Origin: Haloplasmataceae bacterium
GTDB lineage: Bacteria > Bacillota_I > Bacilli_A > Haloplasmatales > Haloplasmataceae
Direction: 5' to 3'
Assembly (NCBI GenBank): GCA_029240795.1
Contig: JARDZP010000009.1
Coordinates: forward strand, 1-46,400
DNA length: 46,400 bases
Positions 17,161 to 26,183 of the stretch are shown one piece after another. The notes below the pieces were generated by a model, which saw only the letters and a program-made list of their open reading frames with translations, was not told the origin of the DNA and did not search any database. The stretch's first letter is position 1. The number at the start of each line of letters is the position of its first letter. Made by a program: the position numbers and the translations under genes.

Positions 17161-17943
17161 TTAATTAAAAGAATTTAATATAAATAAATAAATTATTTGT
17201 ATCTGAAAAAAAAATATCCATTTAAAATCTAAATAGCTATTTATATTACTATCAATATAAAATAAAATAGGCAGCTCTATAGATTCAAAAGGATAAAACA
17301 ACAATTCATCAAAGCGAAAACATTGAATTTTATATAAATAAATATTAACTTCATAAGGAGATAATAAGTACAAACTTATACCCTTTATAACAAAGCTTGT
17401 GGGATTATAAAGTCTAAAAAAAACTAAATAAGTTTCGCCAGGATATATATATATGTGATTTTGTAAAGATATAAATTCAACTAAATTTATATTAGTTATA
17501 GAAGTATTAAAATAAACAATATATATAATTGCTACATTATTAGAATCTTGATTTGATCTATAATAATGATCAATAATATTTAAAAAATTGAAGTAGAAGA
17601 AATCAAAGTAAAAAAAAATGAAATTTAGAAAAAAATTAATATTGCTAATATAAAAATTATTAAAAAGCACAATAGAATTTACATCATAATACCAATTTAA
17701 AATATTATTATAAATATAATTAAAATTATAAAAATAATATAAATTATATTCCTCTACAGACAAAGTACTTAATAAATACAGTTTTGTATCAATAAAAGTA
17801 TTTGTACTGATTAATGAATAATAATTACTAAATTCACAATATATTTTATAAATAGGAATATTATAAATTCCAAAAAAAAACATTTGTACTAAAATGATTA
17901 TTATAAAATAAATTAACCAAAAATTTATTTTTTTATGATACAT
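17161..17943 (-). CDS. cox11: Cytochrome c oxidase assembly protein Cox11
   Basis: 260 residues, as in the family. Cox11 is anchored by one N-terminal helix (residues 8-28) and delivers copper to CuB of cox1 on the intermembrane side. Seen here: IPIYKIYCEFSNYY with the first conserved Cys (C36), YPGETYLVFFRLYNPTSFVI resembling the pGe...Y-A-x-N strand, YKIQCFRFDELLFYPFESIE at about 204-223, and ELPILFYIDS. The copper motif CFCF reads C208-F-R210-F, with codon CGC at 17314-17316. An insertion of about 90 residues (45-135) is lineage-specific. It sits between atp6 and cob, next to its client cox1. Very rarely mitochondrion-encoded. Confidence 0.88.
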   Translation of the reverse strand: MYHKKINFWLIYFIIIILVQMFFFGIYNIPIYKIYCEFSNYYSLISTNTFIDTKLYLLSTLSVEEYNLYYFYNFNYIYNNILNWYYDVNSIVLFNNFYISNINFFLNFIFFYFDFFYFNFLNIIDHYYRSNQDSNNVAIIYIVYFNTSITNINLVEFISLQNHIYIYPGETYLVFFRLYNPTSFVIKGISLYLLSPYEVNIYLYKIQCFRFDELLFYPFESIELPILFYIDSNINSYLDFKWIFFFQIQIIYLFILNSFN

Positions 17944-17959
17944 AAATAATTAATTATAA

Positions 17960-18715
17960 TTAATGTAAATCTACCATATCCTTTAAATAAATACAACATA
18001 AGACCATAAAAATATAACCTTGTAGAACAGCAACTACCATTTCAAATAAAACAAGTACCATTGTAATAATAATAGGCATAATAGCAATTAAAATAGATTT
18101 ACCCGATACAAAATAAGAAGGAAATAACATCTTATGTACAACTAAAGCAATTGTATCTAATAAAATGTGACCTGCTACAATATTAGCAAATAATCGCAGT
18201 GCTAAACTGATAGATCTAAATATGAAAGAAATTGTCTCAATAAATACTAATAAAGGAACTAATCTAAATGGGATTGTTTTAGGAAAAAACATTGAAAATA
18301 AATTTAATCCATATTTATTATAACCTACACCGACAGCCATTCCATACCATGCAATAAATGCAAGAGAAAATGTAATTGACAAGTGACTAGTAATAGTAAA
18401 ACTATAAGGTAATATTCCTATTAAATTACTAAGACTTATAAATACAAACAAATAAAATAAAAATGGAAAATACTTACGACCGTCATTTGATAAATATTCA
18501 TATACGCTATCATAAACGAAAGCATAAATTTTTTGAAAAACAAAATTAACCATATTTACATGATAAACACTATCTCTAAAATGTATTAGTAAGTATAAAA
18601 TTTGAAAAAATAACAAAATAAACAAAGACACTAATAAAGTATCAGTAAAATAAAAATAATCATTTTTAAAAAAATATTGAACTTGAAATTGTTCGAAAGG
18701 AGAATATAATGTCAT
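17960..18715 (-). CDS. atp6: ATP synthase F0 subunit a
   Basis: 251 residues. Subunit a forms the half-channels that feed protons to the c-ring. The helix with the essential Arg is clear: RSISLALRLFANIVAGHILL near residue 170. The last helix ends in EMVVAVLQGYIFMVLCCIYL. N-terminal MTLYSPFEQFQ is a typical mitochondrial start. Only 16 bases lie between it and the cox11 start; a weak TAATTAATTAT resembles the leader element. Confidence 0.98.
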   Translation of the reverse strand: MTLYSPFEQFQVQYFFKNDYFYFTDTLLVSLFILLFFQILYLLIHFRDSVYHVNMVNFVFQKIYAFVYDSVYEYLSNDGRKYFPFLFYLFVFISLSNLIGILPYSFTITSHLSITFSLAFIAWYGMAVGVGYNKYGLNLFSMFFPKTIPFRLVPLLVFIETISFIFRSISLALRLFANIVAGHILLDTIALVVHKMLFPSYFVSGKSILIAIMPIIITMVLVLFEMVVAVLQGYIFMVLCCIYLKDMVDLH

Positions 18716-18790
18716 AAATTATATAAAAATATAATATATAATAATCTTCTATGCAAATTATTGAAACTATCTTATAAAAAATTAATTAAT

Positions 18791-18864
18791 TATATCCAAA
18801 TGGACTTGAACCATTGACCTTCCGCTTATCAGACGGACGCTCTAACCAGCTGAGCTATGGATAT
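18791..18864 (-). tRNA. trnI: tRNA-Ile (GAU)
   Basis: Loop CTGATAA gives GAU. The acceptor ATATCCA/TGGATAT is perfectly paired with A1-U72, discriminator A. It separates nad2 from atp6. Confidence 0.96.
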
Positions 18865-18901
18865 CACAAACACAAATTTGATATATATATTCATTTTTTA
18901 A

Positions 18902-20386
18902 TTATAATATACTAAAAAGAAGATACTTAGTAAACACATTTAATATAGAAGGTGATAAAAAAAAATAAAAATGAAGAACAGAAAAAATAACTAAAAAAAA
19001 AGAGGAGATAAAATTGAAATTAGAAACAAATAACCATTTATTAGTATTATTAAAAAATATAATTTTTATTACTTTCAAATAATAATAGCAAGATAAGATA
19101 GTTATTATAATTACCAAGAATACAAAGAAATAGTTTTTATTTAAAGCTAAATTAGTTAACAAAAACAATTTACCAATAAATAAAGAGAATGGAGGTATAC
19201 CTGCAATTGAAAAAAAAAAAATTAAAAATACAATTGATGCGTATTTGTTTATATTTATATATCCAGATAATAATGATAACTGTTCAATATACTTTTTATC
19301 TTTAATTAAAAAAAGCTGTAAAAAGATGCTGAAAAGACTTAATAATGAAAAAGAATAAAGCAATACATAACTAAAAGTATTATATAACATAATAGGACTC
19401 TCTGATAAAAATAAAAGTAAAAAGTAACCAATACCTGTTATTGAGCTATATGCTAGTAGTCTCTTAATTTTTTTTTGATACAATGCACCAAGAGTACCAA
19501 TAACTAAAGAAGATACAATTGCCACTTTAATTATTATATTATATATTATGTATAACTTAACAAATACTATAAGTAATAGTTTGAGAAACAAATAATACAC
19601 GGAAAAAAAAGGTATCACTGAAAAAAAAGCAGTAACTATTGTAGGTGCCCCTTGATATATATCCGCAATCCATAAATGAAATGGAGCAGCATAAAATTTA
19701 AATAAAAAACTAATAAGAATAAAGACAAAAGCAACTGCTATTAAATTAAAATTAAAATTAGATATATATATATCTATATTTTTTAAATATATGTAGATAT
19801 CACTAAAAGATAATAAACCTGTAAATCCATACAATAAAGATATACCAAAAAGCAATAAAATAGAAGAAAAGGAACCTAAAATGAAGTATTTCAATCCTGA
19901 TTCTAGAGAATATTGATTCCTTCTATTAAAAGATGTTAATATATAAAAAGTAATACCTTGTAATTCTAATAATAAGTACAAACTTGTCATATGACTACTT
20001 GTAGTTAACAAGCATAAACTAAAAATTCCAAATAAAAATAATATTAATAATTCAAAATGATTAATATTATTACTTTTTACATAAGAATATCCAATTAAAA
20101 CTAATAACATACTAAAAAAAATACTAAATAATTGCAATAAAGAAATAAAAGTATCTTTATAAAAATAATTAGAAATTGTGTACTCAGAGATATTAATATA
20201 GTTAAGAATTAATAAAGAGATATTAAACAGTATTAATATAAAAAAGTATAAATTATTTTTAAAATAATTTGGAAATTTATAATATATACTTAAATTTAAA
20301 ATAGATGTGTAAAAAAGATAAAAAATAAGTGAAAAAAAAAAATAAATTTCAGGAATAAGTAAAATATAAGAAAGTGAATAATTCAT
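18902..20386 (-). CDS. nad2: NADH dehydrogenase subunit 2
   Basis: 494 residues, the normal length for a protist Nad2, an antiporter-like proton pump of complex I. Family segments: LLLELQGITFYILTSFNRRN, FKFYAAPFHLWIADIYQGAP followed by VTAFFSVIPF, and KIKRLLAYSSITGIGYFLL. The C-terminal FSIAGIPPFSLFIGKLFLL is typical. Preceded by rpl32 with a leader element. Confidence 0.97.
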   Translation of the reverse strand: MNYSLSYILLIPEIYFFFSLIFYLFYTSILNLSIYYKFPNYFKNNLYFFILILFNISLLILNYINISEYTISNYFYKDTFISLLQLFSIFFSMLLVLIGYSYVKSNNINHFELLILFLFGIFSLCLLTTSSHMTSLYLLLELQGITFYILTSFNRRNQYSLESGLKYFILGSFSSILLLFGISLLYGFTGLLSFSDIYIYLKNIDIYISNFNFNLIAVAFVFILISFLFKFYAAPFHLWIADIYQGAPTIVTAFFSVIPFFSVYYLFLKLLLIVFVKLYIIYNIIIKVAIVSSLVIGTLGALYQKKIKRLLAYSSITGIGYFLLLFLSESPIMLYNTFSYVLLYSFSLLSLFSIFLQLFLIKDKKYIEQLSLLSGYININKYASIVFLIFFFSIAGIPPFSLFIGKLFLLTNLALNKNYFFVFLVIIITILSCYYYLKVIKIIFFNNTNKWLFVSNFNFISSFFLVIFSVLHFYFFLSPSILNVFTKYLLFSIL

Positions 20387-20414
20387 ATTGAAATCTTAAA
20401 ATTAAATTTGACAT

Positions 20415-20424
20415 GTAATCAATT
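20415..20424 (-). promoter_or_regulatory. Leader element AATTGATTAC before nad2
   Basis: Exact copy, 28 nt before the nad2 ATG and 48 bases after the rpl32 stop. The distance to the upstream stop differs greatly from other copies, while the distance to the start does not. Confidence 0.65.
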
Positions 20425-20472
20425 TGGCATTAATAAATAATATAAAATATTACTTATTAAAAAAGTAAATTA

Positions 20473-20658
20473 TTAAAATAATAAAATTGAATATTTCTCC
20501 GCTTTTTTATTTTTTTTAAAATGAGAAATTCTATTATCATGAAAACTACTAAAATGTCTAGTTTTCAATTCATTATTTAAATTAAATGATAAATAATTAT
20601 TAAAACTATATTTTTTTCTTGTATTTGAATAACTAATTTTTTTTTTAGGACAAGCCAT
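20473..20658 (-). CDS. rpl32: Ribosomal protein L32
   Basis: 61 residues from the ATG at 20658. The open frame extends 12 codons further, but that part would run into the leader element, and the family begins MAxPKKK. The N-terminus MACPKKKISYSNTRKKYSFN matches the L32 signature MAVPKRKVSKSRRRMR. The rest is short and basic. L32 is a small protein at the surface of the large subunit near the exit tunnel. The usual zinc cysteines of some L32 forms are not seen. Rarely kept in mtDNA. Confidence 0.88.
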   Translation of the reverse strand: MACPKKKISYSNTRKKYSFNNYLSFNLNNELKTRHFSSFHDNRISHFKKNKKAEKYSILLF

Positions 20659-20686
20659 AATAAATAAATTAACAAAATATATAAGG

Positions 20687-20696
20687 ATAATCAATT
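20687..20696 (-). promoter_or_regulatory. Leader element variant before rpl32
   Basis: Reads AATTGATTAT, one base from the consensus, 28 nt before the rpl32 ATG. This spacing supports MACPKKK as the true start. Confidence 0.6.
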
Positions 20697-20697
20697 A

Positions 20698-22107
20698 TTA
20701 GTAAGTAAGAATTTCTATAAAATTATAAGTTATAGAAGGACTTATTATTTGAAAAAACGGATTTGGATATATACCCAACAAAAACATAAATAAAATTAAA
20801 GGTGTAATAATGCTTATTTCTAAAAAACTTAAATCAAAAAAATTCTTAATAAACTCTTTTTTAGGCATTAAAAACACTACCTTATTATATAACCATAAAG
20901 AATATATAGAACAAATAAATATACTAAAACCCACTAAAAAAAGCGGAAAAAAGTTTAATACATTATATGTACCTATTAAAATAAGCAATTCTCCAACAAA
21001 ATTACTTGTCAAAGGCATACTAATATTACCTAAAGTAAAAAAAAAAAACACAATTGAAAGTAATGGCATTGTTTGTACTATACCACTATAATATTTAATT
21101 ATTTTAGTATAATATCTATTATATAAAAAACCAATAACGAAGAAAAGACCAGATGATACTACCCCGTGGCCTAACATAAGAAAAACAGAACCGTTTAAAG
21201 AAGTAATATGAAACGAAAATAACCCGATCATACATACATTCATGTGCGCTACAGAAGAGTAAGCAATAATTTTTTTAACATCTACTTGACGTAAAGTAGT
21301 TAAGGATGTATAAAAGACAGAAAGAGAAGCAAGTAACAAAACTAAAGGAGAGAAATAAATAGTTACATCAGGAAAGATAGGAAATAAAAAACGTAAAAAA
21401 CCATAAGTACCTAATTTTAAAAGAATAGCTGCTAAAAAAACAGACCCCTCAGTTGGAGCTTCAACATGAGCTTCAGGTAACCAAATATGAAAAGGAAACA
21501 TTGGAACTTTAATTGCGAAAGAAAAAAAAAATGCCAACCATATTAAATATTTATTAAATAAATTATATTCAGTTAACCATACTATCTCTAAATCAGTAGT
21601 GCCACAATGCAAATACAAAGAAAATATTGAAACTAACATAAATAAAGAACCTACTAATGTATAAAAAAATAATAAAAAAGAAGCATGTATTCTACGTTTT
21701 CTATAACCAGAGATACCTATATAAGCAAAAAATGGGACTAAAATTGCTTCGAAAAAGATATAAAAAATTATAAGATCTAAACTACAAAATACTATCATTA
21801 ACAAAATACTTATGCTAAATAAAGACAAGCCATATAGATTCTTTAGTTCACTACTAGTAGTATAATATATATGTATTTGGCATAAAGGAAGTAAAAATGA
21901 TATTAGATAAATAAAAAAAAATGATAGTCCATCTATACCAAAATTAATATATAAATCAAAAAAATTTATATTTAATGTATACTGGAATGAAAGATGATAG
22001 GGATTATATGTAATCCACATAATACAAATAACAAAATGTATAAACCACGAGATAATCAATAAAAATGGTTGTTTATTAAACGAATTTTTAAAAAGAATTT
22101 CCAACAT
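20698..22107 (-). CDS. nad4: NADH dehydrogenase subunit 4
   Basis: 469 residues, full length, antiporter-like subunit of complex I. Strong signatures: WLPEAHVEAPTEGSVFLAAI near residue 215, LKLGTYGFLRFLFPIFPD, DVKKIIAYSSVAHMNVCMIG near 275 and SSGLFFVIGFLYNRYYT. The C-terminal helices are shorter. The plus-strand open frame inside it is a shadow. Confidence 0.98.
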   Translation of the reverse strand: MLEILFKNSFNKQPFLLIISWFIHFVICIMWITYNPYHLSFQYTLNINFFDLYINFGIDGLSFFFIYLISFLLPLCQIHIYYTTSSELKNLYGLSLFSISILLMIVFCSLDLIIFYIFFEAILVPFFAYIGISGYRKRRIHASFLLFFYTLVGSLFMLVSIFSLYLHCGTTDLEIVWLTEYNLFNKYLIWLAFFFSFAIKVPMFPFHIWLPEAHVEAPTEGSVFLAAILLKLGTYGFLRFLFPIFPDVTIYFSPLVLLLASLSVFYTSLTTLRQVDVKKIIAYSSVAHMNVCMIGLFSFHITSLNGSVFLMLGHGVVSSGLFFVIGFLYNRYYTKIIKYYSGIVQTMPLLSIVFFFFTLGNISMPLTSNFVGELLILIGTYNVLNFFPLFLVGFSIFICSIYSLWLYNKVVFLMPKKEFIKNFFDLSFLEISIITPLILFMFLLGIYPNPFFQIISPSITYNFIEILTY

Positions 22108-22142
22108 AAAAAATTTAAAGGAAAGTGAAAAATAATAGAAAA

Positions 22143-22152
22143 GTAATCAATT
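22143..22152 (-). promoter_or_regulatory. Leader element AATTGATTAC before nad4
   Basis: Exact copy, 35 nt before the nad4 ATG, the longest spacing seen for an exact copy. It is followed upstream by about 80 bases of low-complexity TTAATTAA sequence. Confidence 0.65.
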
Positions 22153-22230
22153 TTAATTAATATTTTAATTAATTGAATAATTGTAATTCATACCTTAAAC
22201 TAATTAAATGATTTAATTAATAATTTTGAA

Positions 22231-22779
22231 TTAATTGCTAAAAAAATTCCAAGGACTTTTAGTGTCAAATAACCTAAACTCTTGTATAAATGAAACAGAA
22301 GAATATTTTATATTTTTTATTCTTTCAGAATAAGACAATTCTATAAAACCGCTTAAAGGAAAATCTTTTCTTAAAGGATGTCCTTGAAAACCATAATCTG
22401 TTAGTATTCTACGCATATCTTTATTACCTACGAAATAAGTACCAAACAAATCCCAAGCCTCTCGTTCATACCACGAAGCATTAGGAAAAAGTGATGAAAT
22501 AGAATATATCTTGTCAAACTCATTAACACTTATTTTTATAAAATATCGACTATGAAATAAATAAGAAAGTAATTGATAAATAATTACAAAACGATCTTTA
22601 TTTTTTATAATATCAACAACTGAAAGGTCAACAAACATTTTTGCTTGCGTATTTATATGTAAATATAAAAATACTAAAAGTCTATTTAAATACTTATAAT
22701 TTGTATCTAAATAAAAATATTCTTTCTTACAACTACTAAATAAAAATTTAGGAATAATAGACAATAAATATAATATCAT
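22231..22779 (-). CDS. nad9: NADH dehydrogenase subunit 9 (30 kDa)
   Basis: 182 residues. Nad9 is in the peripheral arm at the junction with the quinone module. The signature runs FPNASWYEREAWDLFGTYF at about 113-131, then RRILTDYGFQGHPLRKDFP with PLSGFIELSYSE. The C-terminus FDTKSPWNFF is typical. Nothing unusual. Confidence 0.98.
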   Translation of the reverse strand: MILYLLSIIPKFLFSSCKKEYFYLDTNYKYLNRLLVFLYLHINTQAKMFVDLSVVDIIKNKDRFVIIYQLLSYLFHSRYFIKISVNEFDKIYSISSLFPNASWYEREAWDLFGTYFVGNKDMRRILTDYGFQGHPLRKDFPLSGFIELSYSERIKNIKYSSVSFIQEFRLFDTKSPWNFFSN

Positions 22780-22809
22780 ATAAATATATTATTAATATAC
22801 ACAACAAAA

Positions 22810-22819
22810 GTAATCAATT
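22810..22819 (-). promoter_or_regulatory. Leader element AATTGATTAC before nad9
   Basis: Exact copy, 30 nt before the nad9 ATG, in a 145-base spacer after sdh2. A small 7-bp hairpin (22854-22872) lies upstream of it. Confidence 0.65.
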
Positions 22820-22924
22820 AATATTATCATTATTTTATAACAAATTCCATTTTGTATCAAAGAAATTGATACTATTTACTATCTAAACTAAAAAACTTAT
22901 TAAAAGCGAAAGTATACTTAATTA

Positions 22925-23788
22925 TTAAATACTACAAATATTAATTATTTGCTTAATATTAGCTATTGCAGTAGCAGGACTTAGTTTCTTAGGACAACAA
23001 CGTATACAATTCAAGATTGTATGACATCTATGAAGTTTATAAATATCATCTAAAAATAGAATTCTATTTTTGAAATCCTCATCTCTAGAATCAATTAACC
23101 ATCTATATGACTGTAGTAAAACAGCTGGGCCTAAATACTTATTACTGCTCCACCAATAACTAGGACAACTTGTACTACAACAAGCACATAAAATGCATTC
23201 ATAGAGACCGTCAAGTAACTTTCTATCTTTTTTTGTTTGAATATTCTCAATTGTGGGTCTGCTAACTAAAATTTGAACATTTAAAGTATTTCTATAACCA
23301 ATATTACTTAAAATATTATACTTTTTTATTAAAAAAGGATTTATAGATTTATATTGGTTATAAAAATGTTTCATATTAATAATTAGATCTTTAACTATTA
23401 ACATATGTGGTAACGGATAAATATTAACAAAAGATTTTATATATGAAATATGTTCGTCCACTTTATATGTACAAGCAAGATTATTAACTCCATTTATATT
23501 CATTGCGCAACTACCACATATCCCCTCTCTACAAGACCTTCTAAAAGATAATGAAGGATCTTTATTATCTTTTATATAAAATAAGGTGTCTAATAACATT
23601 GGTAAATGTTCATTATTATTTAAAAAAAAAACCTGTACCCAAGGCCTTTCATCTCTTGTAGGATCATATTTTAAAATACGATAACAAATTATATTATTTT
23701 TTTCATCTAAGTTGAATTTAGTCTTTAAAAAGTTTAATTTATTAAGTTTTAGCTGATCAAAAAAGTTATTAATTTTTTGATTTAACAT
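22925..23788 (-). CDS. sdh2: Succinate dehydrogenase iron-sulfur subunit
   Basis: 287 residues. SdhB passes electrons from the flavoprotein to the quinone site of complex II. All three clusters are encoded: [2Fe-2S] CREGICGSC at 86-94 plus C106, [4Fe-4S] C198-x2-C201-x2-C204-x3-C208-P with CSTSCPSYWW, and [3Fe-4S] RCHTILNCIRCCPKKLSP near 255-272. N-terminal about 30 residues are added. The nuclear partners (flavoprotein, anchors) are not here, except perhaps orf174. Confidence 0.97.
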   Translation of the reverse strand: MLNQKINNFFDQLKLNKLNFLKTKFNLDEKNNIICYRILKYDPTRDERPWVQVFFLNNNEHLPMLLDTLFYIKDNKDPSLSFRRSCREGICGSCAMNINGVNNLACTYKVDEHISYIKSFVNIYPLPHMLIVKDLIINMKHFYNQYKSINPFLIKKYNILSNIGYRNTLNVQILVSRPTIENIQTKKDRKLLDGLYECILCACCSTSCPSYWWSSNKYLGPAVLLQSYRWLIDSRDEDFKNRILFLDDIYKLHRCHTILNCIRCCPKKLSPATAIANIKQIINICSI

Positions 23789-23813
23789 AAATATATTAAC
23801 AAAAAAGTATTAA

Positions 23814-23823
23814 GTAATCAATT
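23814..23823 (-). promoter_or_regulatory. Leader element AATTGATTAC before sdh2
   Basis: Exact copy, 25 nt before the sdh2 ATG, 21 bases after the rpl11 stop. Confidence 0.65.
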
Positions 23824-23844
23824 ATATATATTATATATATATAT

Positions 23845-24327
23845 TTAACAAGTTATATATAAAATACCTGAAGAATCTAATGTACCTTTTATCTTCTTAA
23901 AAAGACTAAAAGCTTTTATCTTCTCATAATTTTCCAAAGAAAGGAGATATAGAACAATAGTATATATAATGTTTTTATCTAAAACAGGTAAAAATTCATT
24001 TAATTCATAAAAATACCCTGCCTTTCTCTTCGAATTATAAATGCTTTTATCATTTGAAGATTTATTAATCAAAGAATTTTTAATAAATAAATTTATAGAT
24101 GGCAACTTAACTTTTATCTCAAAACTTTTATCTGAGTATATATATACTTTAGCTCTAACTAATGTTTTTTCTAGATATATACTAGAAATACTATTAAATG
24201 CTTCACAAAATTTATCTATGGGAACACCATATTGACCTAGAGTAGGACCTATGGGTTCTTTGCTACTAGCCTCCATAGAATTTATATCTAGTTTAACTAT
24301 TACATCAAGATATTTATTTTTAAACAT
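23845..24327 (-). CDS. rpl11: Ribosomal protein L11
   Basis: 160 residues, slightly longer than the usual 142. L11 binds the GTPase-associated centre of LSU rRNA. The N-terminal domain fits: a VKLDINSMEASSKEPIGPTL segment followed by GQYGVPIDKFCEAFN, matching the A-x-P-x-P-P-x-GPALGQxGVNI-x-FCKxFN signature. The C-terminal domain has the RNA-binding helices with a shortened GT-SGI loop (KGTLDSSGI). It follows the Gln-Lys-Trp tRNA cluster after rps12 and precedes sdh2. Confidence 0.9.
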   Translation of the reverse strand: MFKNKYLDVIVKLDINSMEASSKEPIGPTLGQYGVPIDKFCEAFNSISSIYLEKTLVRAKVYIYSDKSFEIKVKLPSINLFIKNSLINKSSNDKSIYNSKRKAGYFYELNEFLPVLDKNIIYTIVLYLLSLENYEKIKAFSLFKKIKGTLDSSGILYITC

Positions 24328-24400
24328 ATTTGTTTGTTAAATATAAGACTTTTTCTAATAACCTAATAAAATAATGTAGCTATAATAAATAAAAATACAA

Positions 24401-24472
24401 TTTCAGTGGGAGGAATCGAACCCCCGTATATGCGAACCAAAATCGCATGCCTTACCACTTGGCTACACTGAA
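24401..24472 (-). tRNA. trnQ: tRNA-Gln (UUG)
   Basis: Anticodon arm TGCGA-TTTTGGT-TCGCA gives UUG. The acceptor TTCAGTG/CACTGAA is perfectly paired with T1-A72. Discriminator A. Confidence 0.96.
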
Positions 24473-24475
24473 TAC

Positions 24476-24547
24476 TGAGCGTAGTAAGGATCGAACTTAC
24501 GACCAACTGATTAAAAGTCAGATGCTCTACCGCTGAGCTATACGCCT
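24476..24547 (-). tRNA. trnK: tRNA-Lys (UUU)
   Basis: Anticodon loop CTTTTAA gives UUU. Acceptor positions 3-7 pair, position 2 is G-U, and position 1 is A opposite C72. It is three bases from tRNA-Gln. Confidence 0.94.
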
Positions 24548-24553
24548 ACAATT

Positions 24554-24624
24554 TAGGGAAGAAGGGAATTGAACCCTTTTCTCAAGTTTTGGAGACTTAT
24601 ATTTTACCATTAAACTACTCCCCA
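24554..24624 (-). tRNA. trnW: tRNA-Trp (CCA)
   Basis: Loop CTCCAAA gives CCA, which reads only UGG and fits UGA as a stop codon. Acceptor positions 2-7 pair (one G-U); position 1 is T opposite T72. Confidence 0.94.
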
Positions 24625-24660
24625 ATTGTTAATATTTTTGAAGCACTTTAAAAACTTGAA

Positions 24661-25044
24661 TTAATCCTTTTTTTTTAAACTAGGAAGACCGTATTTACTA
24701 CGTCTTGTTATACGTCCTTTAACAGCTGCAAAATCAAATTTACCTCTGATAGGTTTATAACGAACACCAATTAGATCTCTACATCTACCTCCACGAACTA
24801 AAACAACAGAATGTTGCTGTAGATTATGTCCTATTCCTGGTATATAACAATTAACTCTTTTACCAGAAGAAAGCTTAACTCTAGCAACTTTTCGTCTTGC
24901 AGAGTTAGGTTTAGTTGGTGTTTGTTCAAATACCTTTATTACAATTCCACGTTTTTGTGGACATTTATCTAATCTTTTTACATTACATTTAGTTTTTTTA
25001 GTTATTCTTTTGTATGAACTTATTAATTGTTTTATTGTGACCAT
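24661..25044 (-). CDS. rps12: Ribosomal protein S12
   Basis: 127 residues, standard length. S12 sits at the decoding centre. The signature [20 protein letters not shown], then [20 protein letters not shown], is intact, including the conserved Lys and Pro around the decoding loops. It follows orf171 with a 7-base spacer and precedes the Trp-Lys-Gln tRNAs. Confidence 0.99.
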   Translation of the reverse strand: MVTIKQLISSYKRITKKTKCNVKRLDKCPQKRGIVIKVFEQTPTKPNSARRKVARVKLSSGKRVNCYIPGIGHNLQQHSVVLVRGGRCRDLIGVRYKPIRGKFDFAAVKGRITRRSKYGLPSLKKKD

Positions 25045-25051
25045 AATTTAT

Positions 25052-25567
25052 TTATAGCATATAACTTATATACTCACTACTTGAGTTTAATTTACTTAAA
25101 TTATTAATCCTATAAAAAAGAAATACATATGAATGTATAGATCTTTTAATATAAATATGTGCATTGTTTAAATATATATTTAATAAATTTTTGTAAATAT
25201 AATCATTATTATATTTATCTGAATATTTTATAAAATCTGGAAATAAATATAAATTATTATAGTTTATTAAAAAAAGATTTAAATCAATTTCTAATAAATT
25301 AATAATAGCTTTAAATTTATTTAAATCGTCAAACATTGATTTTAAATAAACAGAATCCTTACTCCTAAAAACTAAAACAAGATATTTACCTGATAATATA
25401 TTTTTTAAAGAAGAAAAACTATTGTTCTTAAAGTAATTATTAATATTTTTTTTTGTTAAAAATCCTAAAATATATTTATCACTTAATTCATTAACATTAA
25501 ATGAATTTTTTAATTCAGATATTTTTTTTTTACTAATATAAGAAAAAGAAAATATAAAGAAATTCAT
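25052..25567 (-). CDS. rpl10: Possible ribosomal protein L10 (orf171)
   Basis: 171 residues, close to L10. Identification rests on weak similarity: LGFLTKKNINNYFKNN followed by a LKNILSGKYLVLVFRSKD segment resembles the L10 pattern V-x-KNTL-x-x-A...L-x-GP-x-x-x-x-F, then a helix DDLNKFKAIINLLEIDLN. Position also fits: in bacteria L10 precedes rpoB/rpoC and rpsL, and here it is immediately before rps12. L10 is the stalk base that carries L7/L12. The alternative is L18, which follows L6 in the spc operon, but its arginine and YAQ motifs are not seen. A leader element lies 23 nt upstream. Confidence 0.55.
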   Translation of the reverse strand: MNFFIFSFSYISKKKISELKNSFNVNELSDKYILGFLTKKNINNYFKNNSFSSLKNILSGKYLVLVFRSKDSVYLKSMFDDLNKFKAIINLLEIDLNLFLINYNNLYLFPDFIKYSDKYNNDYIYKNLLNIYLNNAHIYIKRSIHSYVFLFYRINNLSKLNSSSEYISYML

Positions 25568-25590
25568 AAATAATAAAATTATATAAAAAT

Positions 25591-25600
25591 GTAATCAATT
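25591..25600 (-). promoter_or_regulatory. Leader element AATTGATTAC before orf171
   Basis: Exact copy, 23 nt before the orf171 ATG, one base after the rpl6 stop. Confidence 0.65.
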
Positions 25601-25601
25601 A

Positions 25602-26183
25602 TTATACCATATTTGCTTTACCAAATTTAAAAAGTACTTTCTTAGTATTATTAAAAATACCTTTTTTTTTATATACATTTGGAATACGAAATGTTCTAAA
25701 AAGGTTAATATAATTAGTAATTAAGTAGTTATTAAGAGAAATTATTGTATAAAATAATTTTTTTTTTTCCTTCTTTTTTAAAAATAAAGATAAATCTAAA
25801 TTTTTAAATATTAAATGACTATAACCTAATTTAAAAACCAAATTATTATTCTTTTTATGTAATTTATAACCTCGACCAACAATTTTAAATTTACCTCTAA
25901 ATCCTACTAGTATAGAAACAAAAAATAAAGAAATAAAATTCTGAAATAAAATCCTATTTAAATTATTTTTCTTATCTATATTACAAAAAACATTATTTAA
26001 TAAAAAATACTTTAAGAAAAAAATATTATTATTATTGTATAGTAAAAAAGTAGGTTTATATTTAAATTTAAAACTACCAAGTTTGCTAATAGCCAATAAC
26101 TTATTTCTTTCAATATAAACAAAGAAATATTTAAAAAAAAAAAAATAAAGGAAAGAAGAATGTCTTAAAGATAATTTTAACAT
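25602..26183 (-). CDS. rpl6: Ribosomal protein L6
   Basis: 193 residues. L6 lies near the sarcin-ricin loop of the large subunit. The C-terminal domain has VGFRGKFKIVGRGYKLHKKN and LGYSHLIFKN, matching the G-x-x-YR-x-x-x-x-G-x-x-L-x-LG-YSH signature, and ends in RTFRIPNVYKKKGIFNNTKK. The N-terminal domain is diverged. It overlaps the rps8 stop by seven bases, in bacterial spc-operon order. Confidence 0.9.
   Translation of the reverse strand: MLKLSLRHSSFLYFFFFKYFFVYIERNKLLAISKLGSFKFKYKPTFLLYNNNNIFFLKYFLLNNVFCNIDKKNNLNRILFQNFISLFFVSILVGFRGKFKIVGRGYKLHKKNNNLVFKLGYSHLIFKNLDLSLFLKKKEKKKLFYTIISLNNYLITNYINLFRTFRIPNVYKKKGIFNNTKKVLFKFGKANMV

Noticed and set aside
20810-21091. 93-codon plus-strand open frame inside nad4
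   Set aside because: Lies within strongly conserved nad4 on the other strand.
24041-24235. 64-codon plus-strand open frame inside rpl11
   Set aside because: Shadow of rpl11, which has the L11 signature.
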